Shown one piece after another: positions 1 to 11,678 of a DNA stretch of 34,951 nucleotides. Position 1 is the stretch's first letter, and every line of letters starts with the position of its first letter. The DNA is taken from positions 1 to 34,951 of the forward strand of contig JADNYV010000360.1 of the NCBI GenBank assembly GCA_015501055.1. The letters run 5' to 3'. The position numbers and the translations under genes were made by a program. The stretch is from Mucidula mucida (Eukaryota > Basidiomycota > Agaricomycetes > Agaricales > Physalacriaceae). The notes below the pieces were generated by a model that was not told the origin of the DNA, did not search any database, and was given only the letters and a program-made list of their open reading frames with translations.

Positions 1-2044
1 GCCAAGGAGGTTCATAATGAAGCCGCCTGCACGATGATTATGTACTGGCGCCTCTGAGTCTGGCGACGACGTCCCACTCCGGGCATGAGTGTGACCCATC
101 TGGCCGGCCATACTCGCACCACCACGTCCACCCATGAAGCCATACCGACCAAGGTTACTCACTTCAAGAGTAGTCATTTGTCGAGCAATTTGCCAGAATT
201 GTGAGGCGAGGAGAACAATGGTCCAAGATAGCTGAAGAGTTGACCAAAGAGCGACGGCGACAAGGAAGGTGTCAAACGATGTCATTTGACAAAGGTCGGA
301 GGGTAAAGCACACGACGGAGAGATGTCTTCTGGTTTGGAAGACAATGTAAGGGACGAGAAAACTAGAGATCGTTAATGAAGGTCGATGGGAGAAAACAGC
401 ATGCCTCACATTGATAGGTAAGGTAGTCAAAGAAAATGATACCCGTTACCAGAGTTGTCACGAACATCACAAATTGACGGTGGTTGTTGGAACCCACACA
501 ATTCCACACCCATGGGCAATGACTGTACAATGAATATTAGACTTGCTTAGAATGATGGAGGAAGAAGGCTTACTGATCACTTCGGGCAATGCAGCGATCA
601 CAGACACGACAGTGTTTTGACCGTAAAGGTTTCCTCGCCATGCATTGGATGCAGAACGTCTGTCCGTTCAATCGTCCTTCTGAAGCTAGATCCTCAATGA
701 TAGTCTTGAGCTCGTTGTCGCTGGCAGGTTTCGGACAAGTGCCTGGGTCAAGCATGACTGCGCGGAAGAAGTTGTAAATGCATAACCCAACAGACACCGC
801 GAACAAAAGATGCGCAACCGCATGAGACTGAGTTTGTTGCACAAGGCGCGTAAACCAGCAATATAAAACCCAAACTATCGATGCAAATATTATGCCAGCA
901 AAGTAGGGTGTCTGCTGAACACTCTCGGTGTATGTTGAGTTGTTGAGCAAGACACGAGTAACGATGTGGTGCATGCCGAAGAATAAAGCGAACGCGAGTA
1001 GAACGCCGGTGTACCAAGGAAGAATCGTAAGAGTCATGAAAATCATGTAGAAGAATATGGTGGGCAGGACAAATATTGCGATTTTGGTGTTTCGCTAAGA
1101 CAAGATCAGTTCACGTTCGTATGAGCAAAGGGAGACGGACGTCGCTGAACGGGTTTGCCTTTTTCACGCCATATTCATTCATTCCGCCCTCTTCCAGTGC
1201 GCGCTTCCATGCGCCGAGACTCTTGAGCTCTGTCGCCATCTCGCGAGGAGTACGTCCCTCTCCGTCCTTGGCAGTCAGATCTGCACCCCTCTCAACTAGA
1301 CGACGAATGATAGTTCGGTTAGCTCGGACTACAGCCCAATGTAGAGGTGTGAGACCCGCGTCATCGGTGGTATTTGGACTTGCCCCGTGGCGCAGCAGTA
1401 AATCGACAGAAAGAGCATCGCCTTGATATGCCGCCCACATGAGTGAAGTATGCCCTTGAAGGTCACGGGAATCAACATTGATAGGCTGATGTAGGAGGTA
1501 TAGTAATGGCATTATTGAGGAGGAGTGGGTAACGAGGTGAAGGGCGTTGTAGCCTTGCGAGTCGGTGATGGTCGGGTCGGCATTGTGTGCTATAAGTAGC
1601 TGGATGACATAGAGGTAGCCATTGCGAGAAGCCCATTGCATGGGGGTCGCAACGAGGTCGCCACCGAGTGCGTCAACTTCGGCACCTTGCTCGAGAAGAT
1701 ACCGGCAAGCTGCGACTTGGGCATTGATGGCGGCCCAATGCAGTGGGGTGATGTTCTGGTCGTCACGATCTGTAGCTTTGGCCTTGCCACTCTCAATGAG
1801 CTCCCGGATAAGTGCGACGTCTCCACGCTGGGCAGCAATGAATATGTTCACTTGCTGCAACAAATGTTAAACTTGAGTTGGGAGGAAAAGGCAAGTGGTC
1901 CCGTACCTCGGCATCACCCACTGTAGTCGTGTCTGCCGGTGTAGAAAATGAGCCACCAACCGACTCAATATTGAGAGCGGAAGCGGCGGGCTCCGCCTTT
2001 CTGCTGATTGTGCCAGACGACGGCGACGGATCCTCGAAATCCAT
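1..2044 (-). CDS. AKR1: Akr1-type ankyrin-repeat DHHC palmitoyltransferase (3' end beyond window)
   Basis: Protein S-acyltransferase that transfers palmitate to cysteines of membrane proteins, normally in Golgi/endosomal membranes. Exons read 2044-1907, 1854-1141, 1094-574, 522-410 and 362-1 (open at the window edge), about 616 residues visible. The introns are 46-52 nt and every junction keeps frame; the 1140-1095 intron uses a GTCCGT donor. After a short N-terminal tail, about six ankyrin repeats fill the 1854-1141 exon. Next come hydrophobic helices, the cysteine-rich domain (CxxC, CRxCxxC) and the active site, where DHHCPW is rebuilt exactly across the 573-523 intron. A further membrane segment is followed by the TTxE motif (TTLE) and a Gly/Arg-rich stretch. 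Start chosen at the ATG at 2044, which reads straight into the first exon. Family assignment is firm. The C-terminus and stop are not in the window. Confidence 0.93.
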
Positions 2045-2907
2045 AGTGGAGGCAAGTGGTGACAAGTTAAGCAGTGCCTTCACAAGCTGTGCACCACCGG
2101 TATTCGGTACGAGCACCGGTTAGCTCCATACGTAAGTACGGCGTACGAGTTCTGCTTGCCATCGAGTCTTTCCACGGGAGCCTATCTTCAAGCACCATTT
2201 ACTGCTTGAAGCTTGGATCCCAAGACTCCCCAGCTAGTCAGCCATACCGCTTTGAATAACTGTAAGATTTCCTGTCCCTTCAATGGCACGCGTTGAACAA
2301 TAGTCTGAAGATAGAGTGTCAGGAAGCGTGTTTACAATACACAGAGAAAATCGCGCATTCTCTTTTTCTCTCGCTGAGGCTGGTTTACGAGACTAGTTTA
2401 CAATCAACAGCGAAGACAGCACCATGATCGGTTACTCATACCTTCCCTTATTAATCAGTACATAAACACCAAGTATTAATTTCAATTCGTGAGGTAGGTC
2501 TCCGCATAACGAGTACGCCGCCGGCAAACAACTTCTCCATCACGTGCGATCAACGCGTGTGCTCCTCGGGTATCCCGACCAGCCAACGTACTTACTTACT
2601 GGAGGGGGGCACAGCATGGTCAACAAGATCAGACCAGCAGAGTCCACTCTTGCAGCGTGTCCCGGTGGTGATTGATGAGAACATCCCGCACTTAATGCAC
2701 CATCTCCCTTCTGTTATGGAAACGCAAAGACAACGAAGGCACCCCCAAATTCTAAATTGGCCACAGAACATCAAAATCGGATGTGGGTCACTTGCTACTG
2801 ATGTATTGGCGCGGGATACACAGCCCACATGCTGGATAAGTATATACAATCTTTCCGTAAGTATCCTACAATCTGATATCCTGATTTACCGCCGATAAGC
2901 GGTCCAC
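2045..2907. other. Intergenic: upstream of Akr1, downstream of GST
   Basis: About 860 nt without a supportable gene. Short open frames on both strands lack splice or family support. It should contain the promoter of the minus-strand Akr1 gene and the 3' UTR of the GST gene. A CACGTG E-box-like hexamer lies near 2541, but nothing shows that it is used. Confidence 0.5.
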
Positions 2908-3676
2908 CTAGTACTTGTCGACACTTTGCACACTGTCTTTGAGGGCGACCCACGCAGGGCGCGAGCTGATTTCATTCCACCATCTAAAACGCATCATGAG
3001 AAAGCGATTAGAAATAGAACGACGGGCACTTGCCTAGCGAGATTGGGCTTGGATTCCATGATGTCGCTTCCTCCGGCTTTAAGGAGGACACCCCAGGAGA
3101 GGTGGAAGAGGTCCACGATCGTGAGCCCGTCGCCGGCGAGATACTTCTGCTTGCCCAGTATCTGGTCATACACAGCAAGCTTCATCTCGAGAGTCTGATG
3201 GGCCTGGTCATACGCCTCCTGGTTAGTCGTCAAGCCCATGCGGCTGTAACGAACGACATTCCATGAGAAATGTAGATCGCAATGAGAGAAAGTGAGAGTA
3301 CATACGGAAAGATAACCTTCTCAAGTCCGCACTTGGAAGCATACGGCTCGAACGAATTCTGCTCGACGCTGGCAGCCTGCTCAAAGAGAGCTACCGTTTT
3401 CAAGTCTGATGACGATGGAAGCAGAGGCGTTCCTTGGTCCGCGTACTTGGCGGCGACGTAGCGGCAGATCGCGCGGGACTCGTACAGGACGAAGCCGTCA
3501 TCGTCGATGTATGGCACCTGGCCGAATGGCTGCTTGGCCAGGTACTCGGGCGATTTGTGCTCGCGCGTAGCAAGATTAATGGGGTGGAAGTCGAAAGGGA
3601 CTTGCTTCTCGCGAAGAACAACGGCGACCCGCTTGGTGCAGGTGGAGACGGGGGAGCCATAGAGTTGGAGAACCAT
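2908..3676 (-). CDS. Glutathione S-transferase, phi-like class
   Basis: Conjugates glutathione to electrophiles in the cytosol (detoxification). Exons 3676-3306, 3243-3034 and 2983-2908 give 218 residues, the usual GST length. The N-terminal thioredoxin fold has GSPVS-T-C near residues 7-13 (Ser11 sits where phi enzymes keep the catalytic serine), then QPFGQVPYID and ESRAI, the glutathione-binding signature. The C-terminal helical domain ends in ARWWNEISSRPAW, typical of the family. The first intron (3305-3244) is GT-AG. The second (3033-2984) only makes sense as a GC-AG intron with donor AG|GCAAGT: a GT donor three bases on would end the protein within a few codons and lose the conserved C-terminus. 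The start ATG at 3676 begins MVLQLYGSP as expected. Confidence 0.93.
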
Positions 3677-4149
3677 GTTGAGCAGAAAGGTGGGGTGTAG
3701 GTAAGGCGCTTATTGTGTTTAAATACGGGAACGTGTTTGGATTTGTAGTTCATCTACTTCCGTGCGGCGTCGCGTCCACGGATATAGCGATCTGAACGAT
3801 CCATGCAATGCTGACGCGTTCAGCATGGTTATCTCTGTCATGCAGGCGTGCAACATAACGCTCGACATTGTTTCGTTCGTGCTGGAGGCTCAATGGTCGT
3901 TAAATGTACCTCCGTCACGTGTGGCTAACGCCCTAATGATTACCCGTTGAAAAGCGATTAGCAAACCCATGTCATCCATTTTGAGTGTAGTACGTTAGCA
4001 CGAGGACAGCTTACAGTACGAGAACATGCCGAAGAAGCTGCATGGAAGCCGATTTCCAGAACACAAGAGTTTAATTCAAGGCCAGATCCTGCAAGCTTGC
4101 ATCAGTACAGATTTATCTCATAACGAGATACTACGACTACTCACCATTT
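3677..4149. other. Intergenic: GST promoter and NUDCD1-like 3' region
   Basis: About 470 nt between the GST start and the NUDCD1-like stop, both genes on the minus strand. Apart from the TATA-like element close to the GST gene I see no coding, repeat or RNA signal. Confidence 0.5.
3718..3725 (-). promoter_or_regulatory. Possible TATA box of the GST gene
   Basis: TATTTAAA on the minus strand, about 42-49 nt before the GST start codon. Position and sequence fit a TATA element, but a match this short can be chance in an AT-rich spacer. Confidence 0.3.
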
Positions 4150-6019
4150 TTACAAAATATCCTTGATCGTTACCAGCTCCGTCTCGGTCAAGCAAATGAT
4201 ACAACGACTTCCGTCCTTCCTTTTCACGCAAGAAACACCCAACAGGGCTCCCCCAAGACCGTCGCCTACTTGTAGCACGGATTGCTTAGCCCACTTCTCC
4301 TTCGGCGGAACAGAACGATAGATATACAGATTTCCTCCGCGATTCTGAGCGCCACTCTCGAACGCTAGAACGGTATCCTCCGTATGGTACACAAATCGGG
4401 TGTCGCGTTTCGAAGCAAGCACAAATGCAAGGGCAGAGAATGTTGACGAATGAGTCCACGAAAAGTCGTCGTTGAGCGAGAAGACAACTCCATCTAAATT
4501 TTCTTTCGAAATAAGAGATAGACGGGAGGTCGGGTAGCCTGGTAAAGGCGTAGACAAAAGTTGCAGAGGGTATGTTCCCCATATTGTAGACTCCGTTCCA
4601 TTGGCTGGTACGACGGTGAGGAATCCCTGTTTGCCTACTGACGCATCCACTTCGTCGTCCATTTCTCCCTCAGCCAAACTGGGAATACCCTTTCCCAATC
4701 CAAGACCGCTGATATCGTCACCCTCTCGAAGCGACGCTGTATACTTTTCCAACGCCTCTCGGACCTTGTAGAGTTCAGATGGATCGACTGTCTCAGTCAC
4801 CTCTTCCTCCCCGCTCGTTGCTGCCGCCGAAAAGACTTGCATCCACTTCGTCCCCTCATGCTGCTTTTCCAAATGGAGGGTGAGCAGACCAAAAGCATGG
4901 TCAGCTTCTCGATCCCATGTCCAAACACTGACAGACGAGTCAATGGGAGCCCATAGGGCTTTATCGTCGTACTCCGGGAATACATATCCTTCAGGTCGCT
5001 CCCCTTCAACGTGCAAAGATATAGAGTGTGGGAGGAATTGGACATGAATGTTAGATCGGACGGTGGTGGCTGGCAGTGGAAAAGCCACAGTCAACGAGTC
5101 TAGAGTCTGGTGCCACGAGTATGGAGGTGGAGCAGCATCCTTAGCATCCAAATCCTCATTTGCGCGAGGGATAGGCGCTATTTCGTCTGCGCTTGGCTCA
5201 TACGATGGAGCTGCAGCACTACCCACGTTCCGGTATTGTGATGATCCAAGCAAGAGATGCGACTCTGTGGATGGAAAGAAGTACACGTCCAGAGGCACAT
5301 CCTCTCCGCGACGATGCCAGAGAATACTCATAGATGGGACCGCATCAGATGTCGACAAGTCAAAACGGATTCCCCAAACATCGAAATCGACGTGAGCATG
5401 CTTTGAGCTTGTCGTCTCTGAGGGTTCATAATTGCGCGAAGACAGCACCACCACAGCAGACTGCGGAGAGGCTATATCTGCGCAATGAATTCGGAAGGGT
5501 ACATCAAAAGATCCAGGGAATTGGTAGGAAGAGACGAGTCTGTATGGACCCGTGTCTGACGGCTCAAGCAGATAAAGCGATCCATGTCCATCCGATAGAA
5601 ACAGAGCAGTCGAGGAAAGAAACGCGGCTGAAGGATACTCCTTCTGTTTTTCTGCGACTTCGGCCGCCTGCACTGGTCTGGGAAGCTCAAAAACGACGCG
5701 AAGCGATACCTAGGTTTCGATGAATTCAGGACTCGATTCAAAGTACAGACCTGCTCACCGGTTCAAGATCAATGGCAATCAGATTGAATTCAGCATCCAC
5801 ATACACTGCTTGATTTCCCAGGCCTGCAAGGTGATTGTGGGCTATCCTGCTCTGCATCTCCTTGAATGTTAACAGCGTTTTGTTTGACGCCCTCGACTGA
5901 GTTGCTGCATGATCAGCTAGGCTACAGCGCGATACAGCGTCCTCTTGAGGTATGATAGATAGTCTGTACCCTTCGAAAAATGGGTTCAGCAGCTCCCGAC
6001 GCGATGTAAATTGGGACAT
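4150..6019 (-). CDS. NudC domain-containing protein 1 (NUDCD1/CML66) homologue
   Basis: Two exons, 6019-5759 and 5709-4150, joined at a phase-0 49-nt intron, give about 606 residues. The layout matches NUDCD1: an N-terminal part of beta-propeller-like repeats, a CS (p23/NudC) domain at about residues 282-380 (starts PPPYSWHQTLDS, ends KWMQVF), then a second propeller half ending near the stop. CS domains bind Hsp90-type clients. Animal NUDCD1 is linked to dynein and splicing complexes, but the fungal role is not established, so only the family is claimed. Start chosen at MSQFTSRREL (6019); an in-frame ATG at 6064 would add 15 residues. No signal peptide. The frame is intact throughout. Confidence 0.85.
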
Positions 6020-6739
6020 GGTGGTCAACCAGAAAGTGAGGTCATAGCGATCACATGGGAACACTAAACAGCTCTCGGAAGGAACTTGAAGTGTCGTTTC
6101 TGTCGTTGGACTCTATCTAGGAGTATAGTAGAATTACACATCAAAATCAATAACTCGTTTTAAATGGAAGTCCAAGCCCAGTCGAAGAACTGTGTACTGA
6201 CTGCTACACTTCAGTGTGCTTCATATCCTCCGAGAGTGGAAGTTCAACACCTCCCGTCTTCACAACTTCAAAGCCAGGAGAAGTATAATCTTTTGAGTCC
6301 AACTCAGCCGAGCATGATGCAGCACACACCAGAACTGCGTCACTGCCCTTAGCAATCGATCCTCAATCAAGGTCTTTCAACTTTCCACCCAGTAAAGCCA
6401 TGGATCTAGTACAATGGAAGGTTAATCGGCAACTTGGGATGCGCCACACTGGTGACAGGCGACTCATCGACGAAGCATGGCCTGCAAGTGATATCATTCG
6501 CGAGGACTCTTCGAAATCTTAGTTGAAGATCGATCAGAAGGAAGCAACTAGACTTTGCGTGCGATAGCTCCACTGCTAGCGCGCCGTACCTGAAGCTCCA
6601 TCCTGACTCCAACTTGTTTACGAAACCTCTCGCGAAGAACTTTCGTGATATGACGCTAGTATCCGTAGAGATAGGATCCCATAAATTGAACATAATGTAC
6701 ACTAGGAGCTCGTAAGTACGCATAATCGACATCACAGGC
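6020..6739. other. Intergenic between NUDCD1-like and MFS genes
   Basis: About 720 nt separating two minus-strand genes. The open frames here are short and show neither splice logic nor recognisable motifs. It presumably holds the NUDCD1-like promoter and the MFS 3' UTR. Confidence 0.5.
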
Positions 6740-9157
6740 TCATTGAGATTCGTCGTCCGTTCTCTGCGCTGCGCTGTGCCTTTTGGCGATCTGTATACTG
6801 TAGTTTCGTGGGTTCGGTCTGTAAAGCACAGTGTTAGTAAGTGACTCGTCATGTTTGAACGATATCACGTACTGTTCAAAGACCTCTGAGATCTCCTCCA
6901 GAGTGAGGTTTTTGGTTTCAACAACGAAGAAGTAGATGACGACCGACTCGAATGCATCCCATATCGTGAAGATCAAGTACACTGAAGCATATACAGTCAG
7001 AACAAAGTATAAAGAATTGAACGGCTCATTCCGTACCTTTCCATGTTAGCTTCTCCAGCGCGACGGGTAAACTAGAGGGAGAGAATTCAGTGATATAACC
7101 GAGGGTGAACAGAAGAGAAACCACTTACCCGAATGTGTTGATGCAAGACGAGGCCTGGGTGCAGATGTTTAGGAACGCAAGACCCTTCGCTCTGGCTTGG
7201 TATCCGAGAACCTCGGCGGGATAGAGAGCTTGCCTGAAAGGTAATCGGTCAAATGAAACAATTGTGCAATGAATCGCGACTCACATGGCCGTCCAACCGA
7301 ACGAGAACACCACCATGAACAGATAGATGAAGGAGATTCCAGCATTGGCTTGTGTAGTGTTCGAGGAAGTAGAACTGCCTAGTAAGCCAGTAACCAACGC
7401 CAAAATACAGGTAATGGCGATGGTTCCAGCAAGCAAGACTTTGCGACGGCCGAATCTATCCACAGTGAACGATCCCTACACGAAACGTTAGCATCAAAGA
7501 CGTGACGTGGAACTGGAGAGCATACAGCCAAAGCGCCAGCACTAGAAATGTATTAGCACGAAACAGGACCCGTCGATTCAGACATCCACTCACTAGGATG
7601 TAACACTGTTCACAAAGTTCAGAGTGAGCTGTCGGCTCTGGGATGTGATCCCGGCGTTCCTCAGCAAGATCGGCAAGAAGTACGTGATCATTCCATTTCC
7701 AGACAGTTGCCCAAAGGTACCAATCAGAATGACCATGTAAGTCCTGTACCTGTCTGCGCGGGTGGCAAACAGAGGTCGGAAGTCCCACCAGCGTTTGTCC
7801 TGTCCATCTATTTCTATCTTCTCCTTGATCTCGGATATCTCCAGGTCGATGATGGGTGAATGAAGGTCATTCGTGGCGGAGTGATATTTCGCAAGGATTC
7901 TCCTGGCTTGATCCTCTTTCCCGACACTGTAAAGCCAGCGAGGACTATCAATAAGGAGGGTGAGCACGTTAGACAAGATCGATCAAAGGCTACTAACGAT
8001 TCGGGACAGAACCAGACGCAAATGACATTCAGCGCAGCAGGTACGAGTTGAATGTAAAGAGGAAGACGCCACGCGTAGTTGCTGCTGAAGTTTCCTGTGG
8101 AAACCATCATACCAGACGCACACATCTGACCAACGTAGTAGCTGTGGAGAGATTATTACCAAGACGAAACCGAAGATTTCGGACTTACAAAGAGTTCAAG
8201 AATCCCATATAAGCGCCACGGTGCTTTGCAGGACTGAGTTCGGCCAGAAAGGATTTGGCCGCGGTTGACGCCAGAGAGCAACCAAGGCCTGGAGGCAGTT
8301 CAGCTGTAGGTACAAGTGCAGAACGTCATAGTGCGTACCAGTCAACCATCGTCCGACCAAGAACATTTTCATAGATGTGGAGTTTGCGGACACAATTGCC
8401 CCAACGCTGAACACATGCTCAATGACTTGTTAGGATCGGGCATCAAGATATGGCTGACCATAAAATGATATTTCCGAGGAACATAGGAAGCGACGTCCGA
8501 AACGATCAGGTAAGTAGGCTGGGACGAAAGTCAGACCGGCAGGAACAAAGTGGAAATCGTCACTCAGACAGTACCTGCAGGAATAGTTCCCCTTCACACG
8601 AAGACATGTAAGACCCAATGAACCTCTCATTCGAAGAACGCCACGTACGAAATAGATCCACTATCTGAACATCAGTACAAGCACGTTCGTTGGAATGAAG
8701 GACGCACATTGTATAGATTCCAAAGATGATGGAGGTCTTCGTCCCAGCACCCGACAAGCCGAAGTAATCTTGGAACTGCTTCATGGCGTTGATACCGCCC
8801 ATGACCTATGTCGATTCAATCGCATCAGTCACGGATTGAATGGGGACCACACGACCGACCGTCCCGTCAAATCCGTTATCTCCAGAGCAGAAACAAGCGA
8901 CAAGCGCGACGAGATAGAGCTGAGTCCCGTTAGACTAACATCGGGTTCAAGGGAAGTACGCGACGCACCTGGAGCGCTGCAAGACTGAAGTGAGCGGGGC
9001 CAGGATCAATCCGTGTTGCCGCATCCAAAGCCTCCTGCCTTTCGGCGGGAGTCATAACATAGCCATGACCATGGAGAGCGGGGCTTGCAAGCTCTTTATG
9101 GTCAACATCGTCTTTGTCCACGGAACCATTGCGAGTAAGCGTCTGCGGTTCTGCCAT
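6740..9157 (-). CDS. MFS sugar transporter, lactose-permease-like, with a frame break
   Basis: Proton-coupled sugar uptake in the plasma membrane (sugar porter family). Exons, 5' to 3': 9157-8969, 8919-8860, 8805-8708, probably 8660-8649, about 8518-8459, 8406-8339, 8288-8189, 8141-7998, 7944-7594, 7541-7526, 7475-7285, 7233-7129, 7071-7037, 6981-6873, 6818-6740. Family marks appear in order: PDRFGRR and GRWLTG in the N-half, PESPRWL before the central loop, YFLP and a second VDRFGRR in the C-half, then PAEVL and VVETKNLTLEEI. Introns are 47-57 nt. One exon is only 16 nt. The stretch 8648-8519 could not be spliced convincingly, and one base seems missing near 8487 between GRRF and MFLGN. It is either a recent pseudogene or an assembly error, since everything downstream is well kept. 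Confidence 0.85.
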
Positions 9158-10669
9158 CGTGCGGGGAAATATGAAAACTCGTAAAGCACAAGCAAGGAGC
9201 GAGAAAAGAAATCTCGGGACACTGATTGCAGCGACTTGAAGCCCTTTTGAGGCGGAGTGCGTTTCAAATTGTGTACGCAAGGGTCGTGGTAGTGCGCAGA
9301 TGCGGGGAAAATGTGGGGAAACTCGGCGACAAGCTTGGCGTCAGATGACCGCGTGGATGATGGGTCAGGCGAGCAGTATGTCCATTCTTTGGCTGCCCTC
9401 TTGCAGGTTCGGTTCATGTAACCTCACGGAACCTCTGCATTTCTAAAGGGCCAAGTGAGACTATTTCATACAGAACCAAACGGGAGCGGAGGGGAGCGAG
9501 GCCAACTACTCCCAGGAACGTCGGACGCGAGGGTTCAGAGGTGTTTACAGATGAAGGTTGGCGGAGCTTCAGCGGCCCGGCAACTGCGTCTGCAGACCAA
9601 AGCGAACGCCCTTCTGTGTAGGGGGCGAGACAAGGAAAGAGCAAGACAGAATATGACCCGACGGCGAACAAACGAACGGCTACAACGGGCTAAGTAGGAG
9701 AATTTGAAGAGTTTGGTTTGTATTTCCGTCTGGAGGGTGATCCAGCAACTACATGCGCCATACAAAGGTACACGATGTCAGACAGGGACATGATAAGAGG
9801 ACATTGAGGCGAAATGTTTACTTGGCGAACTTGCAGGCGCCGAAAATCCTGAAGGGCTGGATGTGGGATACTATCGCGTCGCACAGAGGTGTTTATATTT
9901 GTCAAGGTTGTTGGGATACTGACGATGTCAGTATTTCCCGGCGTTATTCAAAGGCATACTTCTCAGTTCTCGTGTATTGTACCCACGAAGTTCTGGTGAG
10001 AAATGGAAAGACCGGGAGTTCGGGGACAGTCAAAGCGGAATCTAGACGCGTCAAGATACGAGCGAAAGGATGGTCATCTGGGAGCAAGTGTCCTCTCTCA
10101 CGATTAAGTAAGTTGCCGGACAGGACGAGGAGTGATACCAGAAGTAGAACGGCGATCAATAGGCCATCTTCGAAGACCAGGATTCGGAGGTTTTCCCTTT
10201 GACTGAAAGCTATAGTTAGCAGTGATTATCGTGATTGTAGCGCGTTTGACTTGAGCAAGTCTAGTACACCTCCACTGCAAGTGGGGAAATTTTAGCTAAA
10301 TGACCTCTCTGCCTGCCTGAGCAGATTGCGGACGATACTGTGTACGTTGAGAGCCACAGTGTTGCCGTTAATGTGGTCTCGTGCGTGAACGCGATGGTGA
10401 GAGTGGAAGAAGCCTGTATTACCTTTTTCAGACTTGGATATTTTAGGCCAACGATCGCTTCACAAAATCAAATGGCGGCTGCTGATCTCTGCCCAAAACC
10501 ACATTCCGGGCGAAGCAGAACTTTGAGAATTGCAGCGTTCGCAGTCACCAGCTCTGTCAGATTTACGGTGGGTCCCCATTCGATAATACCTGGTGTCGCT
10601 GACCGTCTTTCATATATAGTCGTCCTGTTATGCTCGCCTATTAGAAGCCCCCCCACACCTTGCCTTCCC
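9158..10669. other. Divergent intergenic spacer of 1.5 kb
   Basis: Lies between the start of the minus-strand MFS gene and the start of the plus-strand zinc-finger gene, so it should hold both promoters. The one stretch with some coding appearance is on the minus strand at about 10200-9944 (a hydrophobic helix after an acceptor-like TTTCAG), described under findings. No tRNA, repeat or transposon was recognised. Confidence 0.5.
10612..10618 (+). promoter_or_regulatory. Possible TATA box of the zinc-finger gene
   Basis: ATATATA about 52 nt before the ATG at 10670, followed by a pyrimidine-rich stretch of the kind that precedes fungal transcription starts. Suggestive only. Confidence 0.35.
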
Positions 10670-11441
10670 ATGTCTTTAAAATCCACCCCACAGCTAGCTA
10701 TCGAATCGCATCTGAACACGAATATCGACAATATGGTGAGCTCGTCTGTTCTCCAGTTTACCCCAATACTGATCCTGTCAGACGGACAACCGTCTGCCAC
10801 TCCGTCGCGAGCGAAAGCGAACACTCTCGACGCTCTCCACCGTCTCTGCTCGCTCCTCCAAGGTTTCCGTGCAATCCAAAGCAGATCCCTCGGTGGTCGT
10901 CGCATCGCGGCTCGGACATGAAGATGCCTATGGCGCTTTTGCTCCCACAGCACCCGCTACATCGACGCTGCACCAATTCACAAAGTCGAGCAATAGCGGA
11001 GGTTTCTTCCGCGGACGCTCGCGCCCGACGTTACCGTGGCTCAACTCTTCTGTTTCGCGCGTCGAGAATCCGTGGAACTCTTCCACCATTGATTCGCCAT
11101 TCTCTATTCCATCCATCAGCCGCACTTCGTCCCTCTCCGACACGTCAGAATACACGACTCCACTACCAGATACTCCCTCTGACACCGCATCCCTACACAG
11201 ATTCGTCATGTACCCTAAAAAGCACCACCACCACACGATTCCCACCGCGTTGAACCCTATTCTCGCAGCTTTGGAGCGCAAATCTAAGCTTTGTACCTTC
11301 AAGGCGCATTGCGCTACCTGCGGTAAGCCTGGCAATGATTACCCACGGTGCGGTCGCTGCGGAGAGACGTGGTGCTCGCGGGAGTGCAGAACACACGGCG
11401 GAAAACGACATGTTTGTGTACAGACCAAGGTTATCCATTAA
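10670..11441 (+). CDS. Unknown protein with C-terminal MYND/HIT-like zinc finger
   Basis: Two exons, 10670-10735 and 10782-11441, joined in phase 0 by a 46-nt intron (GTGAGC donor, TACTGAT branch, TGTCAG acceptor), give 241 residues. About the first 190 residues are low-complexity, rich in Ser, Thr, Pro and Arg, with no helix or signal peptide, probably disordered. The last 45 residues carry eight metal ligands: CATC, then PRCGRC, then TWCSREC and finally RHVC. This is the spacing of MYND or HIT treble-clef fingers, with the last His-Cys pair one residue apart instead of three. Such fingers usually mediate protein contacts. I do not recognise the full-length protein and give no function. Confidence 0.75.
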
Positions 11442-11678
11442 TTACCTCTCGATACTTCATCCAATTATATGTCTTGTGTTATCCGACTAGCTTCTCTAGG
11501 GTTTTACGGACTTTTGTTGCTTTACGCTCATAGACTTACCATATATTGTAGTATTATTCTTCTTGCGCCACCGACCCTCTTGTATACGACATAGCACCTC
11601 GTCCCGGATTGTACGAATGCGATTTCTGTTTTATCCCAAATCCGCCGACTGAATGTCACATTGAGAGATAGAAGTACA

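Noticed and set aside
2557..2898. Plus-strand frame of 113 codons between Akr1 and GST
   Set aside because: No recognisable motif, no introns and no conserved neighbours. The length is unremarkable for chance.
9753..10202. Plus-strand frame of 149 codons in the divergent spacer
   Set aside because: Basic, motif-free translation. The opposite strand shows the better, though still weak, coding signal.
10468..10953. Minus-strand frame of 161 codons opposite the zinc-finger gene
   Set aside because: It overlaps the promoter and first exons of the plus-strand gene, has no motif, and is explained as a shadow of that open exon.
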